DNA of 64,000 nucleotides, from NCBI GenBank assembly GCA_947044365.1, contig OX345638.1:9376701-9440700 (forward strand), given 5' to 3'. Every line of letters begins with the position of its first letter. Position 1 is the stretch's first letter. Made by a program: the position numbers and the translations under genes. Origin of the DNA: Petrosia ficiformis (taxonomy: Eukaryota > Porifera > Demospongiae > Haplosclerida > Petrosiidae). Shown piece by piece: positions 1 through 12,300 of this stretch. The notes under the pieces are model-generated. The model saw nothing but the letters and a program-made list of their open reading frames with translations. It was not told the DNA's origin and searched no databases.

Positions 1-524
1 TATATATAAATATATATAAATATATATACGATACATACAGTTTTACATATACACATACATGTATATACCAAACCAAGACACATATGTACATAAATAAGAA
101 GTATGCACACACACACACACACACACACACATACCTGAGAATCCATATTGTGTAGTTCTTCACACACAAAGAAAAGAACAGGACTCTTCAAATATGGGTG
201 TTACCAAAATAGGCGGGGTCAGATGAAGGGGCATTAATTAGAAACTCACATCTTATTCTCAAGACTTGTACCAGTATCTGAATCAGGTGATATGATCCTT
301 TATTTCACGTGATGTGTATCTTATTGTCACGTCTTTAACAAGTGGAAAGAGCTCTACAAATAAAAAATGGATACGAGTTTTTTGTAAGAATATATAATGA
401 TCTTTATCTGGTACATGTACATCCATCTGTGACATGTTTTTATAGGAGTTAATGTCTATGAAAGATTCTTATGTACAGAAGAAGATTGCAGGTATCAAAC
501 AGTGATTGGATTTAACTTTGGATT
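1..524. other. AT-rich flank with short microsatellites
   Basis: No gene is visible. The first 60 bases are TA-rich, and a dinucleotide AC tract lies at about 104-132. The remainder is unremarkable AT-rich sequence leading into a minisatellite. Confidence 0.6.
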
Positions 525-1390
525 TTAAATGAACGAATGAATGGATGGATTGATGAATGGGTGGGTAGGTGTATGGATGAATGGATAGATAGATCGTTCC
601 ATAGATAAATGGATGGATGGATTGATGAATGGGTGGGTAGGTGTATGGATGAATGGATAGATAGATCGTTCCATAGATAAATGGATGGATGGATTGATGA
701 ATGGGTGGGTAGGTGTATGGATGAATGGATAGATAGATCGTTCCATAGATAAATGAATGGATGGATTGATGAATGGGTGGGTAGGTGTATGGATGAATGG
801 ATAGATAGATCGTTCCATAGATAAATGAATGGATGGATTGATGAATGGGTGGGTAGGTGTATGGATGAATGGATAGATAGATCGTTCCATAGATAAATGG
901 ATGGATGGATTGATGAATGGGTGGGTAGGTGTATGGATGAATGGATAGATAGATCGTTCCATAGATAAATGGATGGATGGATTGATGAATGGGTGGGTAG
1001 GTGTATGGATGAATGGATAGATAGATCGTTCCATAGATAAATGGATGGATGGATTCATGAATGAATGAATAGATTGATAGTTGGATGGATGGATGTATGG
1101 GTGGGTAGGTGTATGGATGGATGGATAGATAGATCGTTCCATAGATAAATGGATGAATGGATGGATTGATGAATGGGTGGGTAGGTGTATGGATGAATGG
1201 ATAGATAGATCGTTCCATAGATAAATGGATGGATGGATTCATGAATGAATGAATAGATTGATAGTTGGATGGATGGATGTATGGATGGATCGATGGATGA
1301 CTGCATGGGTAGAAGGATGGATTGATGAATGGATGGATGAATGAATTAATGGATGCATCGTTCCATAGATGAATGGACGAATGGAAGCTG
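525..1390. repeat. 72-bp minisatellite of GGAT-like words
   Basis: A marker word (cgttcc) recurs at 595, 667, 739, 811, 883, 955 and 1027, exactly 72 bp apart, then at about 1135, 1211 and 1359 with irregular spacing. The first seven units are nearly identical and the right edge is scrambled. Because 72 is a multiple of three, long open frames rich in Ile, His and Pro run through the array on the minus strand. I regard them as by-products of the repeat, not genes. Confidence 0.9.
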
Positions 1391-1436
1391 TTTAATGTTA
1401 CTGAAAATGTACATGTACACACACACACCACATACG

Positions 1437-1556
1437 TACATGTAAATATATATCATTATACCTATGTACATGTACATACACATACATGTAATTATATATC
1501 ATTATACCTATGTACATGTACATACACACACATGTAATTATATATCATTATACCAA
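1437..1556. repeat. 46-bp repeat, about 2.6 units
   Basis: The segment starting catgtaa-tatatatcatt begins at about 1439, 1485 and 1531, a 46-bp spacing. Only small differences separate the units. Confidence 0.75.
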
Positions 1557-1852
1557 CCATATTAATAGCTCTTCATGGATACAAATTTCATTAACTTGCT
1601 GTACAAAATGGTCGAATGATGAGTAATTGAAGGTACGTAAGCATTTTGTTAAAATTGGTGAATGATACTTGTACCTAATTATATTTCATATTGTATTATA
1701 GAATTATATTATATGATTATTAATGTATGATATTTTTATCTTAATAATATTTTATTTCAGTTGGTTGCTGTGTAGAACACATCAACTTGATTTAAAAGCA
1801 TTTGAAGATGCCTTCCTGTTTATCAGGTGAGTCTGCAGTTCCATTTTATTGA

Positions 1853-2228
1853 GAGCTAGGATTAGAACCACTGGGGTACCTAGCTTTGAGAACTAGGATT
1901 AGAACCACTGGGGTACCTAGCCTTGAGAACTAGGATTAGAACCACTGGGTACCTAGCCTTGAGAACTAGGATTAGAACCACTGGATACCTAGCCTTGAGA
2001 ACTAGGATTAGAACCACTGGGTACCTAGCCTTGAGAACTAGGATTAGAACCACTGGATACCTAGCCTTGAGAACTAGGATTAGAACTACTGGGTACCTAG
2101 CCTTGAGAACTAGGATTAGAACTACTGGGTACCTAGCCTTGAGAACTAGGATTAGAACCACTGGATACCTAGCCTTGAGAACTAGGATTAGAACTACTGG
2201 GATACCTATAGCCTTGAGAGCTTAGGAT
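1853..2228. repeat. 36-bp intronic minisatellite, about 10 units
   Basis: Units contain the words ggattagaaccactgg and tacctagccttgaga. The array lies in the intron between the first two PCID2-like blocks. A longer array of the same unit sits at the same intron position in the right-hand copy (61.9-62.65 kb). Confidence 0.9.
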
Positions 2229-2478
2229 TGGTTAAAAATACTGTATTTATTATATGTACGTTTTCTGTTCGTCTGTTTTAGGAAGAAGATATTGATTCTG
2301 ATGAAGTTGAGTGTATAACAGCTAACCTCATTGATAAAGTATGACATCGTTATGACTGATAATTACACCTCCTCTTATCAAATGTCCTTTGCCTTCTTCC
2401 CCCTCTTCTCCCTCGTCTGTCATTTTCTGTTCATGACTTCATGCCTCCCTTCCTTCCATCCCCTCCTCCCTACCACTC

Positions 2479-2479
<1 letters not shown>

Positions 2480-2549
<70 letters not shown>

Positions 2550-2554
2550 TTCTC

Positions 2555-2591
<37 letters not shown>

Positions 2592-2592
2592 T
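2480..2592. repeat. CT dinucleotide microsatellite
   Basis: A nearly pure CT tract in the intron before the last PCID2-like exon, acting as an exaggerated polypyrimidine stretch about 30 bp before the acceptor. The right-hand copy has a much shorter CT tract (63320-63345). Confidence 0.9.
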
Positions 2593-2759
2593 CTCTCCCT
2601 CCCTTCTCTTTCTCTTCTCTTAAGGGTTATATAAAGGGATATATATCTCATCAACATCAGAAACTAGTAGTTAATAAACAATTAGTATTTCCATCATTAT
2701 CTTCTGTACAAAAATAAAATCATTTGTAATTTACATTATTAATAAACATTTTTTCATGT

Positions 2760-2990
2760 ATTATATTACATCTAATCAATAATATCTTCTGTGATATATC
2801 TACTGGAAGTTGTGACACAAAAGTAAATAGAAGATTACAGTCAATTTTGTACATGAAAGACTCGAAGAGGTCTGAAGATCTCGGAGAACTATTTTCTACA
2901 ATCTATGGAATATTATACTAATGTATTATTAATTTTGTATTGTTAACGTGTACATGAAATATCATTTAGTGTTGATGTTCCTGTCATGCA
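2760..2990. repeat. PCID2 3'-flanking repeat, copy 1 of 3
   Basis: This segment, containing aatatcttctgtgat and a word like acagtcaat, recurs at about 55060-55320 and 63780-64000. In the two complete copies the order is the same and they end near a word like gttgttcat. It marks the edge of a block duplicated three times in the window. A TA microsatellite follows at 3009-3052. Confidence 0.75.
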
Positions 2991-3007
2991 TACATATTGT
3001 CCATGTG

Positions 3008-3048
<41 letters not shown>

Positions 3049-3088
3049 ATAATAAAAGAGTTACTGTTAGTTAATCAACCAAGAACCA

Positions 3089-3710
3089 TTAAGGTTGTAG
3101 TCTTTTCCGTGGGCGGATGCTACTCCAATCAGTTTCTAGTCTTGCAAGCTTCTTGCTGCATACAATCTGGTTCCATTCTGTATTTTTTGGAAGCCACACC
3201 CACCCGGGGGTATAATTATTGGGCCTAAATGTTTTGACTGATAGTTTATTTTCAGAAACAAAGCTAAACACGGCCCACGGGTGGTGGAGGGGGCGGTGGG
3301 TGGGAAACAATGGCGGGGTAACTGTAGTTGCTCTCTGAGAAAGATCGGAGTTTGGTAGTGTCTAGAAAGGTAAATTTTATGGTTTCAGTGAAAAGCTACA
3401 GAATTCAGCTTTCTTCAGCCTCTTGTAACTATAAAAGTAAAATGAATTTCCAGAAAACGGCTCTATTTGTTTTCTCTAAATGCATTGTACTTGGTGCACG
3501 CCATGATTGGTGGGCGTGGCTTTCTCCGTTTTGTACTTATTAAGATGGCAAAAATGGACATTTTATATATGTTTTATCAATTCCAGGACCCTATAAAGGT
3601 GATTAGAAGATATGAAGGTTGCCATTACACCAGGTTAGAGTCATATTATATAATATTCTATTTTGAAACTGATTGGAGTCGCATCCGCCCACTCCCTAGT
3701 ACCACCTTAA
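3089..3710. mobile_element. TTAA-bounded inverted-repeat element (unit 1)
   Basis: The left end (3093-3136) and the inverted right end (3663-3706) match over about 43 bp with few mismatches. The shared core is gtgggcggatgc followed by actccaatcagttt. Both ends abut TTAA, the target site typical of piggyBac-type transposons. That assignment is an inference, because no transposase is encoded. A G-rich block on the + strand (3279-3304) has at least four G runs and could form a quadruplex. Confidence 0.8.
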
Positions 3711-6700
3711 CAGTTAAACTTAGCAGTATCATTAATTAAGAAAGTTAACATATTAAGGTTGTAGTCTTTTCCGTGGGCGGATGCTACTCCAATCAGTTTC
3801 TAGTCTTGCAAGCTTCTTGCTGCATACAATCTGGTTCCATTCTGTATTTTTTGGAAGCCACACCCACCCGGGGGTATAATTATTGGGCCTAAATGTTTTG
3901 ACTGATAGTTTATTTTCAGAAACAAAGCTAAACACGGCCCACGGGTGGTGGAGGGGGCGGTGGGTGGGAAACAATGGCGGGGTAACTGTAGTTGCTCTCT
4001 GAGAAAGATCGGAGTTTGGTAGTGTCTAGAAAGGTAAATTTTATGGTTTCAGTGAAAAGCTACAGAATTCAGCTTTCTTCAGCCTCTTGTAACTATAAAA
4101 GTAAAATGAATTTCCAGAAAACGGCTCTATTTGTTTTCTCTAAATGCATTGTACTTGGTGCACGCCATGATTGGTGGGCGTGGCTTTCTCCGTTTTGTAC
4201 TTATTAAGATGGCAAAAATGGACATTTTATATATGTTTTATCAATTCCAGGACCCTATAAAGGTGATTAGAAGATATGAAGGTTGCCATTACACCAGGTT
4301 AGAGTCATATTATATAATATTCTATTTTGAAACTGATTGGAGTCGCATCCGCCCACTCCCTAGTACCACCTTAACAGTTAAACTTAGCAGTATCATTAAT
4401 TAAGAAAGTTAACATATTAAGGTTGTAGTCTTTTCCGTGGGCGGATGCTACTCCAATCAGTTTCTAGTCTTGCAAGCTTCTTGCTGCATACAATCTGGTT
4501 CCATTCTGTATTTTTTGGAAGCCACACCCACCCGGGGGTATAATTATTGGGCCTAAATGTTTTGACTGATAGTTTATTTTCAGAAACAAAGCTAAACACG
4601 GCCCACGGGTGGTGGAGGGGGCGGTGGGTGGGAAACAATGGCGGGGTAACTGTAGTTGCTCTCTGAGAAAGATCGGAGTTTGGTAGTGTCTAGAAAGGTA
4701 AATTTTATGGTTTCAGTGAAAAGCTACAGAATTCAGCTTTCTTCAGCCTCTTGTAACTATAAAAGTAAAATGAATTTCCAGAAAACGGCTCTATTTGTTT
4801 TCTCTAAATGCATTGTACTTGGTGCACGCCATGATTGGTGGGCGTGGCTTTCTCCGTTTTGTACTTATTAAGATGGCAAAAATGGACATTTTATATATGT
4901 TTTATCAATTCCAGGACCCTATAAAGGTGATTAGAAGATATGAAGGTTGCCATTACACCAGGTTAGAGTCATATTATATAATATTCTATTTTGAAACTGA
5001 TTGGAGTCGCATCCGCCCACTCCCTAGTACCACCTTAACAGTTAAACTTAGCAGTATCATTAATTAAGAAAGTTAACATATTAAGGTTGTAGTCTTTTCC
5101 GTGGGCGGATGCTACTCCAATCAGTTTCTAGTCTTGCAAGCTTCTTGCTGCATACAATCTGGTTCCATTCTGTATTTTTTGGAAGCCACACCCACCCGGG
5201 GGTATAATTATTGGGCCTAAATGTTTTGACTGATAGTTTATTTTCAGAAACAAAGCTAAACACGGCCCACGGGTGGTGGAGGGGGCGGTGGGTGGGAAAC
5301 AATGGCGGGGTAACTGTAGTTGCTCTCTGAGAAAGATCGGAGTTTGGTAGTGTCTAGAAAGGTAAATTTTATGGTTTCAGTGAAAAGCTACAGAATTCAG
5401 CTTTCTTCAGCCTCTTGTAACTATAAAAGTAAAATGAATTTCCAGAAAACGGCTCTATTTGTTTTCTCTAAATGCATTGTACTTGGTGCACGCCATGATT
5501 GGTGGGCGTGGCTTTCTCCGTTTTGTACTTATTAAGATGGCAAAAATGGACATTTTATATATGTTTTATCAATTCCAGGACCCTATAAAGGTGATTAGAA
5601 GATATGAAGGTTGCCATTACACCAGGTTAGAGTCATATTATATAATATTCTATTTTGAAACTGATTGGAGTCGCATCCGCCCACTCCCTAGTACCACCTT
5701 AACAGTTAAACTTAGCAGTATCATTAATTAAGAAAGTTAACATATTAAGGTTGTAGTCTTTTCCGTGGGCGGATGCTACTCCAATCAGTTTCTAGTCTTG
5801 CAAGCTTCTTGCTGCATACAATCTGGTTCCATTCTGTATTTTTTGGAAGCCACACCCACCCGGGGGTATAATTATTGGGCCTAAATGTTTTGACTGATAG
5901 TTTATTTTCAGAAACAAAGCTAAACACGGCCCACGGGTGGTGGAGGGGGCGGTGGGTGGGAAACAATGGCGGGGTAACTGTAGTTGCTCTCTGAGAAAGA
6001 TCGGAGTTTGGTAGTGTCTAGAAAGGTAAATTTTATGGTTTCAGTGAAAAGCTACAGAATTCAGCTTTCTTCAGCCTCTTGTAACTATAAAAGTAAAATG
6101 AATTTCCAGAAAACGGCTCTATTTGTTTTCTCTAAATGCATTGTACTTGGTGCACGCCATGATTGGTGGGCGTGGCTTTCTCCGTTTTGTACTTATTAAG
6201 ATGGCAAAAATGGACATTTTATATATGTTTTATCAATTCCAGGACCCTATAAAGGTGATTAGAAGATATGAAGGTTGCCATTACACCAGGTTAGAGTCAT
6301 ATTATATAATATTCTATTTTGAAACTGATTGGAGTCGCATCCGCCCACTCCCTAGTACCACCTTAACAGTTAAACTTAGCAGTATCATTAATTAAGAAAG
6401 TTAACATATTAAGGTTGTAGTCTTTTCCGTGGGCGGATGCTACTCCAATCAGTTTCTAGTCTTGCAAGCTTCTTGCTGCATACAATCTGGTTCCATTCTG
6501 TATTTTTTGGAAGCCACACCCACCCGGGGGTATAATTATTGGGCCTAAATGTTTTGACTGATAGTTTATTTTCAGAAACAAAGCTAAACACGGCCCACGG
6601 GTGGTGGAGGGGGCGGTGGGTGGGAAACAATGGCGGGGTAACTGTAGTTGCTCTCTGAGAAAGATCGGAGTTTGGTAGTGTCTAGAAAGGTAAATTTTAT

Positions 6701-9022
6701 GGTTTCAGTGAAAAGCTACAGAATTCAGCTTTCTTCAGCCTCTTGTAACTATAAAAGTAAAATGAATTTCCAGAAAACGGCTCTATTTGTTTTCTCTAAA
6801 TGCATTGTACTTGGTGCACGCCATGATTGGTGGGCGTGGCTTTCTCCGTTTTGTACTTATTAAGATGGCAAAAATGGACATTTTATATATGTTTTATCAA
6901 TTCCAGGACCCTATAAAGGTGATTAGAAGATATGAAGGTTGCCATTACACCAGGTTAGAGTCATATTATATAATATTCTATTTTGAAACTGATTGGAGTC
7001 GCATCCGCCCACTCCCTAGTACCACCTTAACAGTTAAACTTAGCAGTATCATTAATTAAGAAAGTTAACATATTAAGGTTGTAGTCTTTTCCGTGGGCGG
7101 ATGCTACTCCAATCAGTTTCTAGTCTTGCAAGCTTCTTGCTGCATACAATCTGGTTCCATTCTGTATTTTTTGGAAGCCACACCCACCCGGGGGTATAAT
7201 TATTGGGCCTAAATGTTTTGACTGATAGTTTATTTTCAGAAACAAAGCTAAACACGGCCCACGGGTGGTGGAGGGGGCGGTGGGTGGGAAACAATGGCGG
7301 GGTAACTGTAGTTGCTCTCTGAGAAAGATCGGAGTTTGGTAGTGTCTAGAAAGGTAAATTTTATGGTTTCAGTGAAAAGCTACAGAATTCAGCTTTCTTC
7401 AGCCTCTTGTAACTATAAAAGTAAAATGAATTTCCAGAAAACGGCTCTATTTGTTTTCTCTAAATGCATTGTACTTGGTGCACGCCATGATTGGTGGGCG
7501 TGGCTTTCTCCGTTTTGTACTTATTAAGATGGCAAAAATGGACATTTTATATATGTTTTATCAATTCCAGGACCCTATAAAGGTGATTAGAAGATATGAA
7601 GGTTGCCATTACACCAGGTTAGAGTCATATTATATAATATTCTATTTTGAAACTGATTGGAGTCGCATCCGCCCACTCCCTAGTACCACCTTAACAGTTA
7701 AACTTAGCAGTATCATTAATTAAGAAAGTTAACATATTAAGGTTGTAGTCTTTTCCGTGGGCGGATGCTACTCCAATCAGTTTCTAGTCTTGCAAGCTTC
7801 TTGCTGCATACAATCTGGTTCCATTCTGTATTTTTTGGAAGCCACACCCACCCGGGGGTATAATTATTGGGCCTAAATGTTTTGACTGATAGTTTATTTT
7901 CAGAAACAAAGCTAAACACGGCCCACGGGTGGTGGAGGGGGCGGTGGGTGGGAAACAATGGCGGGGTAACTGTAGTTGCTCTCTGAGAAAGATCGGAGTT
8001 TGGTAGTGTCTAGAAAGGTAAATTTTATGGTTTCAGTGAAAAGCTACAGAATTCAGCTTTCTTCAGCCTCTTGTAACTATAAAAGTAAAATGAATTTCCA
8101 GAAAACGGCTCTATTTGTTTTCTCTAAATGCATTGTACTTGGTGCACGCCATGATTGGTGGGCGTGGCTTTCTCCGTTTTGTACTTATTAAGATGGCAAA
8201 AATGGACATTTTATATATGTTTTATCAATTCCAGGACCCTATAAAGGTGATTAGAAGATATGAAGGTTGCCATTACACCAGGTTAGAGTCATATTATATA
8301 ATATTCTATTTTGAAACTGATTGGAGTCGCATCCGCCCACTCCCTAGTACCACCTTAACAGTTAAACTTAGCAGTATCATTAATTAAGAAAGTTAACATA
8401 TTAAGGTTGTAGTCTTTTCCGTGGGCGGATGCTACTCCAATCAGTTTCTAGTCTTGCAAGCTTCTTGCTGCATACAATCTGGTTCCATTCTGTATTTTTT
8501 GGAAGCCACACCCACCCGGGGGTATAATTATTGGGCCTAAATGTTTTGACTGATAGTTTATTTTCAGAAACAAAGCTAAACACGGCCCACGGGTGGTGGA
8601 GGGGGCGGTGGGTGGGAAACAATGGCGGGGTAACTGTAGTTGCTCTCTGAGAAAGATCGGAGTTTGGTAGTGTCTAGAAAGGTAAATTTTATGGTTTCAG
8701 TGAAAAGCTACAGAATTCAGCTTTCTTCAGCCTCTTGTAACTATAAAAGTAAAATGAATTTCCAGAAAACGGCTCTATTTGTTTTCTCTAAATGCATTGT
8801 ACTTGGTGCACGCCATGATTGGTGGGCGTGGCTTTCTCCGTTTTGTACTTATTAAGATGGCAAAAATGGACATTTTATATATGTTTTATCAATTCCAGGA
8901 CCCTATAAAGGTGATTAGAAGATATGAAGGTTGCCATTACACCAGGTTAGAGTCATATTATATAATATTCTATTTTGAAACTGATTGGAGTCGCATCCGC
9001 CCACTCCCTAGTACCACCTTAA
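3089..9022. repeat. Nine-copy, 664-bp tandem array of a TIR element
   Basis: Units start with TTAAGG at 3089, 3753, 4417, 5081, 5745, 6409, 7073, 7737 and 8401, exactly 664 bp apart. The units appear identical: three different overlapping frames translate to identical peptides in every copy. Each unit is a 622-bp inverted-repeat element plus a 42-bp linker. The ninth lacks the linker and ends in TTAA at 9019-9022. Recent amplification, ongoing homogenisation or an assembly duplication could explain it. Open frames of 71-90 codons within the unit show no recognisable domain, so I do not call genes. Confidence 0.95.
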
Positions 9023-9053
9023 TTAATTGAAGCCTATTACGTCTCTTTCAAAC

Positions 9054-9330
9054 ATGGACGATCGCCCGAAACTCGCTGAACTCCAAGAATCAGTTAGAAC
9101 TCCTAAGTGGTATAACTTAGGCATCCAGTTAGGCCTTGAAGATAACGCCCTGGAGGAAATTGCAAAACAGAGCGGTAGAGATGTTGATGACTGCAGAAGA
9201 GCCATGTTCGGTCTGTGGTTGCGTACCAGTTCTAAACCGAGCAGAAGACAACTACTATATGCCCTCAGGACAAAGTCTGTTGCTGAGATGTATATAGCAG
9301 ACGAATATGAGAGATCTTTCCAAACTCATG
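9054..9330 (+). CDS. Gene 1 exon 1: death domain
   Basis: The exon opens with MDDRPKLAELQ and contains the death-domain signature of a tryptophan before LGIQLGL, then a CRR..MF..WL helix and a final LLYALR helix. It is about 92 residues, the usual length for one death domain. The ATG is the first after an upstream stop. The donor is gtatgt, leaving phase 1. Near-identical exons start at 36253 and 55515, and the roughly 10 bp before each ATG (ctttctcaaac or close variants) are conserved. This suggests the start is right and that a short 5' UTR or promoter was copied too. Death domains mediate homotypic assembly in apoptotic and innate-immune signalling. Confidence 0.85.
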
Positions 9331-12300
9331 GTATGTATAGATATAATATAAATATGAGATAGTTAGGGTTGGCCGTTGTTGTCTTGGTTGTTTAGCTAAC
9401 TTGTAGCAGAGTATATAACTAGTGTCTCAAAATTTGAATTATATACTATGACAAGTTGTGACTGATGTATACTCAGTTTGTAGAGAAGATTGTATGTATA
9501 ACTTTAAGCTCAACAATAAAATTTAATTGTTAGTAATAATGATGAAATATCAATATCATACATCCAGCTAATATTATAATATTACAGTCAAAGAAAAATT
9601 AAAGGCTACAAAATTTTTAACATAAAATTTTTCCATATTTCATTGATAGTCTCGCGTAGCCAGACCCATCCCACTGCAAGCGAGGGGAAAGGTCTGGTAA
9701 AAGCGTATACATTAACTTGTGCAATGAAGCCAAATAGGCTGTTGTATCTCTCCCGCAATCAAATACATTGTGGTTAACCACATATTTTATACCCACCAGT
9801 ACAGTCAGTATGACTGCTATAAGTATGGATAACCATTTTTGTTTAGCTTGTGGGAGTAACCTCAGTGACGTTTCTGTTTCTGATTGGCGTGCTCTATTTT
9901 GGATGCATGGCACAAGTTGATGTATACACTTTTACCAGACCTATCCCCTTGCTTGCAGTGGGATGGGTCTGGCTACGCGAGACTAATTCCATTGAGTGGA
10001 TTCAATTACAGTTTCATCTACCTTTATGTATTGTGTAAGGACAAGGTTCGAATGATAGTATTAATGTCCTTGTTCTCACAAGAAATTTAACCTGTTGGCA
10101 TGGAATTCAAAGTAATAAGTGTTATTTTAATCTTCACAATTGGTTACAGGAGTTTCAATGCAATCCAATTTCCCCAATGCTGATTTGTTTTGCCTGTTTT
10201 TTTATTTACAAGTACTATAATTACATTTGACATATATGTCTGTACATGTCTGTTATGTCATTACAATGTATAGTAAATTAATGCATAGTATTATTAGTGT
10301 AACCTTTGGTGTATTATGAAAACAAAAGATGTCATTTCAGTGTAAATAGTTTCAGTGTAAATAGTATGAATTTGTACTTATAATAACAGATAACATTCCT
10401 TGTATATAATTACTATGTGATTTATATAGCATTGTACTGATCATTCTTTATTATGACATGTACTTTATATTAGTCAATATAAATGAATATCAAATGAACT
10501 GTGCATGACTTAATTACCTTACAGTAAAAATAAATCAGCAATAGAGGAAATATAATTGCATTCAAACTCCTGTAACCAACTGAAGGTTAAAATAACGTAT
10601 TACATTTTACAGTGTAGTCATAAGTGCATAATTATAGAACACTAAGAAAGGGGTTTAAGTATGACGGTAAGACAAGTGCTGTATTGTTTTATGCAGGCCC
10701 AGCCCAAAGGACCATTCTTATGATAACATTTGATGTGATAAACAATGGTTAATTGTAAATTGTATACATGATCAAATAATGGCGTGGCATTTAAACATAT
10801 GCATGCTCAAGACTAGCTGGTTGACAGAGAAATTAACTACTATCATCCTGAATGATTATAAAAGAATATTGAAAAGCTGAGAATTCGAGAATTAGATTTC
10901 TGATATGAAAATAACATATAACACTGAAATTGATGGGGATATACATCATTTGTATAATTGTAGTTCAAAGAATAATCATATTAACCTTGAAGTATAGTAT
11001 GAAAGATTTCCTACCTGTGGTATATAGAACAGAACTTGATTCTACTCAATATTTGGTGGATTTCATTGTAGTTCCACTTCTTGTGTCGTCATATATAGAA
11101 TAATATTCATTACATATTTGCAGAGGATATTCATATTGTAATCATGTTACCATGGTGATGATTTGTTCAAAATTCATAAAACTGTTACATACTATTGAAT
11201 TTCAATATGAATTATCATAATACAGTTTACTTTAGAGTATCTCGAGTTTCAGCACCATAATTTTAGTTTTAGTATATATCTTTAGTTAACTGAACTAAAA
11301 CTATAAGTTGTAGCACCAAATACTACTGGTGTGCAGTACAACTCTACTCTAAAGTTTGTTTATATATGTAGAATTTATTGCATCAATGGAGCCTATAATG
11401 ATAGAAAGCAGAAGAATACTCTTAAATAAACTCATAATAACAATTAATAATGAAAAACATTTTGTTCCTCATAGATATGTCACAAGTTGATGATCCACTT
11501 GTTCATTCACCCAATGAACCACCCAAACAGGTATTGTTTTATTAGTAATGACATTGTGCTAATAATGGTGGACAATATATCAATATTAGGAACATATTGT
11601 TATAGGATAGATTTAAGATTTGATATTAGCAATTCCAGGATTGATGCCTGTCTTTTAAAGCCAATATTTCACACTATATATATTGTGGTATAAATAGAGT
11701 GTGCAATTTAGGGGGGAACTGTGCCAACTCCACCCCCCTTAAATCCACTCTTAATATTTATGGTAGTTAGCGATATATTGATATTTTCGATTTGCTGCTA
11801 TGGACATGCACAATTACACATGTTGAAATTACCAATGTGTATATTCCTTGACAAGCAAAGATCTACTACCACTACATATATATTACCATGATATTATTGC
11901 CCAGCGCTAAAACTAATAGCAATACTATAAATGACTTCATAAACAAGAAGCCACTTACAATAGATTGCATTCCTGAGATTGTCTTAGTGTGACTTTCTCA
12001 TGTCTGAAACTCAACTGTATATTTAGTCTGGCATAGCCACACTCTTTACTTAGAGGAGGAAGGGTCTGGGGACATACATATACTAAACCTATTCTGTTGC
12101 ACATCATTATAGATGTGGCAGTTAATTACTGCATTCTTGTATTGTGAATATAATTATCATTGTTATGAATATCACTATGATTATAACACAAATACGAAAT
12201 GAATGTATTGTTTCCAAGTGTGGACAGCACCACTGATTGGAATATGTATGTCTCAGACCCTTCCTCCTCCAAGCAAAGGGTGTGGCTATGCCAGCCTATA

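Larger units (their letters stand above)
1761..2717 (+). pseudogene. PCID2: PCID2-like 3' end, frameshifted copy
   Basis: Three exon-like blocks match the last three exons of the intact copy at 61.7-63.5 kb: 1761-1826, 2282-2338 and 2625-2717. They carry acceptor AGs, GT donors and a TAA stop at the same places. The last block encodes the conserved PCID2 tail ([13 protein letters not shown]). The first block is 66 bp against 67 in the other copy. This one-base loss near the donor shifts the next exon out of frame and gives an early stop. The preceding PCID2 exon is not seen upstream, where minisatellites lie. PCID2 is a PCI-domain subunit of the TREX-2 mRNA-export complex. This copy is probably a 3'-only duplicate that has decayed. 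Confidence 0.8.

Noticed and set aside
469..1431. 320-codon minus-strand frame rich in Ile-His-Pro
   Set aside because: It lies wholly in the 72-bp minisatellite, whose period is a multiple of three; it has no domain or splice support.
1880..2225. Repetitive open frames on both strands ([11 protein letters not shown] and [11 protein letters not shown])
   Set aside because: Produced by the 36-bp intronic minisatellite; both strands open equally.
3089..9022. Possible CRISPR-like array
   Set aside because: Repeats are 664 bp with no variable spacers, in a eukaryotic intron-rich context.
3089..9030. Repeated 71-90-codon frames in the tandem array
   Set aside because: Identical only because the DNA units are identical; several overlap on opposite strands and none shows a domain.
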